Below, piece after piece: positions 6,917 to 8,697 of a stretch of DNA of 8,697 bases; position 1 is the stretch's first letter; every line of letters starts with the position of its first letter. The notes beneath the pieces are model-generated. The model was given only the letters and a program-made list of their open reading frames with translations. It searched no databases and was not told the DNA's origin. Location of the stretch: NCBI GenBank assembly GCA_964564695.1, contig CAZMCC010000126.1, forward strand, positions 1-8,697, read 5' to 3'. This DNA is from CAZMCC01 sp964564695 (lineage in GTDB: Bacteria > Planctomycetota > Phycisphaerae > Phycisphaerales > UBA1924). The translations under genes were made by a program, and so were the position numbers.

Positions 6917-7000
6917 ATGCACAAGCACATGACAAGTGAAGAGTTCGAGTTCGAGAGGTTCGAGGATGGCCCGAGCGGCAACGACTGGATTCACCAGTAA
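6917..7000 (+). CDS. Small acidic peptide (27 aa), unknown function
   Basis: A 27-residue reading frame that starts MHKHMTSEEFEFERFEDG and ends DWIHQ. It is strongly acidic in the middle (an alternating E/F pattern) and has no membrane segment. Its ribosome site is excellent. The last 35 bases overlap the start of the SEC-C gene in the next frame, so it could act as a translated leader that couples ribosomes into that gene. It could also be the true N-terminus of the SEC-C protein if a second frame error exists near 6966-7000. I do not recognise the family. Confidence 0.55.
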   Translation: MHKHMTSEEFEFERFEDGPSGNDWIHQ

Positions 7001-7185
7001 GCGCCGGCGCGGGTTCCCCTCCGAGACGAAGGTCAAGCGAGGTTCGCGCGGCGTGAACACGCCGGTGGGCTTCAAGGACTTCGTCGAGAAGCTGGGACGC
7101 CGGGACCTGTGCCCGTGCGGATCCGGGAGGGTGTTTCAAGGCGTGCTGCCTGAAAGCGGGCCGGTTTAGACGGCTCCAACCGTGA
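6966..7185 (+). pseudogene. Small SEC-C zinc-motif protein, frame broken inside the motif
   Basis: As read, the frame starting with ATG 6966 gives 67 residues ending at TAG 7167-7169. Its sequence runs through a basic stretch (SKRRRGF, KVKRGSRG), then GFKDFVEKLGRRDLCPCGSGRVF, and then loses similarity. SEC-C motifs continue CxCGSGxxxKxCC. Exactly that continuation, KACCLKAGRF, is present in the +1 frame, and removing one T from the TTT at 7134-7136 joins the two halves into a 72-residue protein ending at TGA 7183-7185. The family binds zinc through these four cysteines, as at the SecA C-terminus, and is often a small accessory module that contacts proteins or ribosomes. The precise role here is unknown. 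The break may be a sequencing or assembly homopolymer error, a real inactivating mutation, or a +1 ribosomal slip at UUU-C. A GTG at 6936 is an alternative start. A weak gagagg lies before 6966. Confidence 0.7.
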
Positions 7186-7232
7186 TGAGTACACGCGGTA
7201 GGCGGCGAGGGCGATCGAATACCAACAACAAA

Positions 7233-7268
7233 GGGGCCGGGCGATTTGCCCGGCCCCGGTGTGTTTTT
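7233..7268. terminator. Intrinsic terminator, probably bidirectional
   Basis: A perfect 10-bp stem, ggggccgggc (7233-7242) and gcccggcccc (7248-7257), with loop gattt. On the plus strand it is followed by ggtgtg and TTTTT (7264-7268), ending the SEC-C transcript. On the minus strand the same stem is followed by tttgttgttgg (complement of 7221-7232), so it can also end the aconitase transcript, whose stop codon is about 70 bases away. It lies exactly between two convergent genes. Confidence 0.85.
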
Positions 7269-7323
7269 GACGGCCGCGTTTGGGAATTCCGAGCAGGACT
7301 TCACTCGCTTGCGCTCGCGTCTC

Positions 7324-8697
<1,374 letters not shown>

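Overview
This is a very GC-rich bacterial window holding six or seven genes. Three things suggest a planctomycete, probably of the Phycisphaerae type: a secreted protein ending in a VPSPG-hydrophobic-RRRR (PEP-CTERM-like) sorting tail, strong GC bias with many GTG starts, and GC-rich palindromes between genes. This placement is an inference from general features, not from a marker gene.

Layout. (1) Positions 1-2888 (+): the downstream part of a cytoplasmic-looking HWE-family histidine kinase with six tandem PAS domains visible. The reading frame is open through the left window edge, so the gene starts outside. (2) Positions 2889-3701: a gene-free stretch. It holds a long imperfect inverted repeat built of 9-bp GCGGAGG-type units, then a less GC-rich segment with a 20-bp dyad. 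(3) Positions 3702-4595 (+): a secreted legume-type (L-type) lectin-domain protein with a signal peptide and a C-terminal PEP-CTERM-like anchor. A GC hairpin and then a canonical intrinsic terminator follow it. (4) Positions 4915-6764 (+): a two-gene unit joined by a 4-base GTGA overlap. It encodes a single-pass membrane protein resembling DUF4230 and a membrane protein of unknown function with a TPR-like segment. The stop codon of the second gene is the first triplet of a 35-bp imperfect inverted repeat. (5) Positions 6917-7185 (+): a 27-codon ORF behind a near-perfect Shine-Dalgarno sequence, overlapping a small SEC-C zinc-motif gene whose motif is broken by an apparent one-base insertion. 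(6) Positions 7233-7268: a terminator hairpin that can act in both directions. (7) Positions 7324-8697 (-): the C-terminal half of aconitase (AcnA family), running off the right edge.

How they work together: the genes do not form one obvious pathway. The kinase is a multi-input soluble sensor with no output domain in view. The lectin is a surface or matrix protein. The DUF4230-like/TPR pair is the only clear operon and probably acts at the membrane, function unknown. Aconitase is a central TCA-cycle enzyme facing the SEC-C gene across a shared terminator. I do not see a defence island, integrase, transposase, CRISPR array, tRNA or rRNA. The most unusual items are the frame-broken SEC-C locus with its micro-ORF, the two families of long intergenic inverted repeats, and the uncharacterised membrane gene pair.
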